Assembly: GCF_020715565.1 (NCBI RefSeq)
Contig: NZ_CP085839.1
Location: forward strand, 372,001 to 436,000
DNA length: 64,000 nucleotides
From: Nocardioides sp. Kera G14
GTDB taxonomy: Bacteria; Actinomycetota; Actinomycetes; Propionibacteriales; Nocardioidaceae
Reading direction: 5' to 3'
A program made the position numbers and the translations under genes. Shown here piece after piece: positions 62,493-64,000 of the stretch (position 1 is the stretch's first letter; each line of letters starts with the position of its first letter). The notes under the pieces are model-generated. The model had not been told where the DNA came from, did not search any database, and worked only from the letters and a program-made list of their open reading frames with translations.

Positions 62493-62993
62493 CTAATCCC
62501 CGCTGAAGGTGACGAGCAGTCGGCGCAGCAGACCGGCGAGCTCGTCGGCCTGGTGCGGCGTGAGGTCCGCCATGAACTCGTGCTCGGCGTCGACGAGCCG
62601 GGTGAAGGCGACATCGACGGCCTGCTTGCCCTCGGGCGTGAGCCGCACGAGGACGCCGCGACGGTCCTCGGGGTCGGGGTAGCGCTCCACGAACCCGCGC
62701 GCGGCCAGTCGGTCGACGCGGTTGGTCATCGTCCCCGACGTCACGAGGGTCTCCCTCAGGAGGCGACCGGGGGAGAGCTCGTACGGCGACCCCGTCCGTC
62801 GCAGCGCCGCGAGGACGTCGAACTCCCAGGCCTCGATGCCGCCCGCGGAGAAGGCGTCGCGCCGGGCGAGGTCGAGGTGGCGGGAGAGCCGGGAGAGCCG
62901 GGAGAAGATCGCGACGGGGGAGAGGTCGAGATCGGGTCGCTCGCGCGCCCACGCCTCGGCCAGCTCGTCGACCTCGTCGCGCCGCGGTGTCAT
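62493..62993 (-). CDS. MarR-family transcriptional regulator
   Basis: 166 residues from ATG 62993 (an in-frame ATG at 63005 adds four). Winged helix: IEAWEFDVLAALRRTGSPYELSPGRLLRETLVTSGTMTNRVDRLAARGFVERYPDPEDRRGVLVRLTPEGKQAVD. MarR proteins bind palindromes and respond to small phenolic or other ligands. Divergent from the thioesterase gene; overlaps the GT2 gene convergently by four bases. Confidence 0.93.
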   Translation of the reverse strand: MTPRRDEVDELAEAWARERPDLDLSPVAIFSRLSRLSRHLDLARRDAFSAGGIEAWEFDVLAALRRTGSPYELSPGRLLRETLVTSGTMTNRVDRLAARGFVERYPDPEDRRGVLVRLTPEGKQAVDVAFTRLVDAEHEFMADLTPHQADELAGLLRRLLVTFSGD

Positions 62994-63045
62994 GCAGGTG
63001 AGCATAGACCGGTGAAGATTCTTGACGTCGAGAGGACGCGTCAGG

Positions 63046-63059
63046 TTACTCGTGAGTAA
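63046..63059. promoter_or_regulatory. Palindrome at the thioesterase start, candidate MarR operator
   Basis: TTACTC-GT-GAGTAA, perfect six-base arms with a two-base centre, ending one base before the ATG at 63061. TTGACG lies at 63032-63037. The location between marR and the divergent gene suggests control of one or both. Confidence 0.55.
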
Positions 63060-63060
63060 T

Positions 63061-63552
63061 ATGAAGTCCATGGTGAAGCTCGACAACCTCTGGAAGCAGA
63101 CCACCGACGCCCCGATCGTCGGCAACCTCGTGGGCAAGAAGGCGTTCTCCTTCCTGTTCAGCCAGGTGGCGCCGTACTTCGGCTCCATCCACGCGACCAT
63201 GACGGTCCTCGAGCCGAACCACGCCGAGCTCGTGATCCCCGACAAGCGCCGCGTGCATAACCACATCGGCACGGTGCACGCGATCGCGCTCTGCAACGGC
63301 CTCGAGATGGCCATGGGTGCGCTGGCCGAGGTGACGATCCCGCGCACGAAGCGCTGGATCCCCAAGGGGATGACCGTCTCCTACACCGCCAAGGCCGTCG
63401 GTGACATCACCTGCGTCGCGACCACCACGCAGGACCAGTGGGACAGCGCCGAGGGTGACCTCGAGGTCAAGGTCCAGGGCCTGACCAAGGACGGCACCGT
63501 CGTCATCGACGGCGTGATCACACTCTGGGTCACGACGAAGAAGCAGAAGTAG
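63061..63552 (+). CDS. Hotdog-fold thioesterase-like protein (DUF4442 type)
   Basis: 163 residues. The segment VAPYFGSIHATMTVLEPNHAELVIPDKRRVHNHIGTVHAIALCNGLEMAMGALAEVTIPRTKRWIPKGMTVSYTAKAVGDI has the hotdog N-H-x-G-T-V-H-A pattern of PaaI/DUF4442 proteins. Probably an acyl-CoA thioesterase. ATG 61 (MKSMVKLD) or 70 (MVKLDN) could be the start; the transcript may be leaderless given the operator position. Confidence 0.82.
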   Translation: MKSMVKLDNLWKQTTDAPIVGNLVGKKAFSFLFSQVAPYFGSIHATMTVLEPNHAELVIPDKRRVHNHIGTVHAIALCNGLEMAMGALAEVTIPRTKRWIPKGMTVSYTAKAVGDITCVATTTQDQWDSAEGDLEVKVQGLTKDGTVVIDGVITLWVTTKKQK

Positions 63553-63578
63553 CGCCTGCCGCGTAATCTTGACGGGCC

Positions 63579-64000
63579 ATGACCGAGCTCGCCACGCCCG
63601 CCACCCAGTCCCGGACCTACGAGGTCAAGACCTACGGGTGTCAGATGAACGTCCACGACTCCGAGCGCCTCTCCGGGCTGCTCGAGGGTGCGGGCTATCT
63701 GCGGGCCCCTGAGGGCGAGCAGGCTGATGTCGTCGTCTTCAACACCTGCGCGGTGCGGGAGAACGCCGACAACAAGCTCTACGGCAACCTCGGCCACCTC
63801 GCGCCGGTCAAGGCGAGCCGCCCGGGCATGCAGATCGCCGTCGGTGGCTGCCTCGCCCAGAAGGACCGCGACACGATCACGACCAAGGCACCGTGGGTCG
63901 ACGTCGTCTTCGGAACGCACAACATCGGCTCCCTGCCGGTCCTGCTCGAGCGCGCTCGGGTCCAGGAGGAGGCGCAGGTCGAGATCCTTGAGTCGCTCGA
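63579..64000 (+). CDS. miaB: tRNA-2-methylthio-N6-dimethylallyladenosine synthase MiaB, N-terminal part
   Basis: The first 140 codons are present; the gene runs off the right edge. N-terminal UPF0004 domain with cysteines in [37 protein letters not shown] and [11 protein letters not shown], which hold the auxiliary [4Fe-4S] cluster. MiaB adds the methylthio group at tRNA position 37. The radical-SAM domain is outside the window. Confidence 0.95.
   Translation, partial: MTELATPATQSRTYEVKTYGCQMNVHDSERLSGLLEGAGYLRAPEGEQADVVVFNTCAVRENADNKLYGNLGHLAPVKASRPGMQIAVGGCLAQKDRDTITTKAPWVDVVFGTHNIGSLPVLLERARVQEEAQVEILESL

Overview
The window is high-GC DNA from a motile actinobacterium, most likely Nocardioidaceae (Nocardioides or a close relative). 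Support for this: a sigma-28 flagellar system, a soluble chemoreceptor, LytR-CpsA-Psr and resuscitation-promoting-factor cell-wall genes, eukaryotic-type UGPase next to a MoeA/gephyrin gene, actinobacterial protein O-mannosyltransferase, and the order tatD-rpf-rsmA-ispE-ABC-F. Genus assignment is inference.

Layout. (1) 1-24.2 kb: flagella and chemotaxis. Minus-strand basal-body operon flgB-flgC-fliE-fliF-fliG (fliG runs off the left edge), a tetratricopeptide-type glycosyltransferase, and minus-strand cheR-cheY-cheX-cheY-unknown. On the plus strand lie cheB and a fliA-type sigma gene. Two paralogous minus-strand glycosyltransferases diverge from fliC. Then come fliC-fliD-fliS-(small gene)-flgN-flgK-flgL-fliW-csrA and cheA-cheW-mcp. 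A DevR/NarL-type regulator closes the block. Seven sites with the pattern CTC-N17-[G/C]CCGA stand before flgB, cheR, cheB, the glycosyltransferase pair, fliC, fliS and cheA, so one sigma-28 regulon appears to cover the block. (2) 24.2-33.7 kb: tRNA-Arg(CCT), LCP protein, SAF protein, mscL, fmdB-like gene, folate cyclo-ligase, UGPase, moeA/glp, moaC, mog, GNAT, glpR/sepX, tRNA-Ala(CGC). The moeA...GNAT...glpR order matches the actinobacterial gephyrin-like divisome pair. (3) 33.7-45.1 kb: a GT39-like membrane protein, then a self-contained selenium locus: three-subunit formate dehydrogenase whose catalytic subunit has an in-frame TGA followed by a SECIS-like hairpin, plus selD, tRNA-Sec, selA and selB. 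(4) 45.1-53.4 kb, accessory: Spx/ArsC-like protein, DUF222-HNH protein, a complete IS110-family element with a structured 5' non-coding region, a GxGD-motif membrane protein, and a divergent metal/arsenic cluster (CDF transporter, GNAT, thioredoxin-type ArsC, an 18-residue peptide with six cysteines; ArsR, aquaglyceroporin, NiCoT nickel/cobalt transporter under a Nur-like box). (5) 53.4-64 kb, housekeeping: O-mannosyltransferase, rsmI, tatD, rpf, rsmA, ispE, ABC-F, dolichol-phosphate-mannose-type GT2, MarR, hotdog thioesterase, start of miaB.

Best leads for something new: the six-cysteine mini-ORF coupled to arsC; a degenerate 22-bp-period repeat family that sits both between genes and, in frame, inside genes, together with in-frame palindromes in cheA and the ABC-F gene; the IS110 candidate bridge RNA with an XRE-like tail on the transposase; and the leaderless-looking sigma-28 promoters. 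All functional statements rest on reading the sequence and family knowledge; no database search was run.
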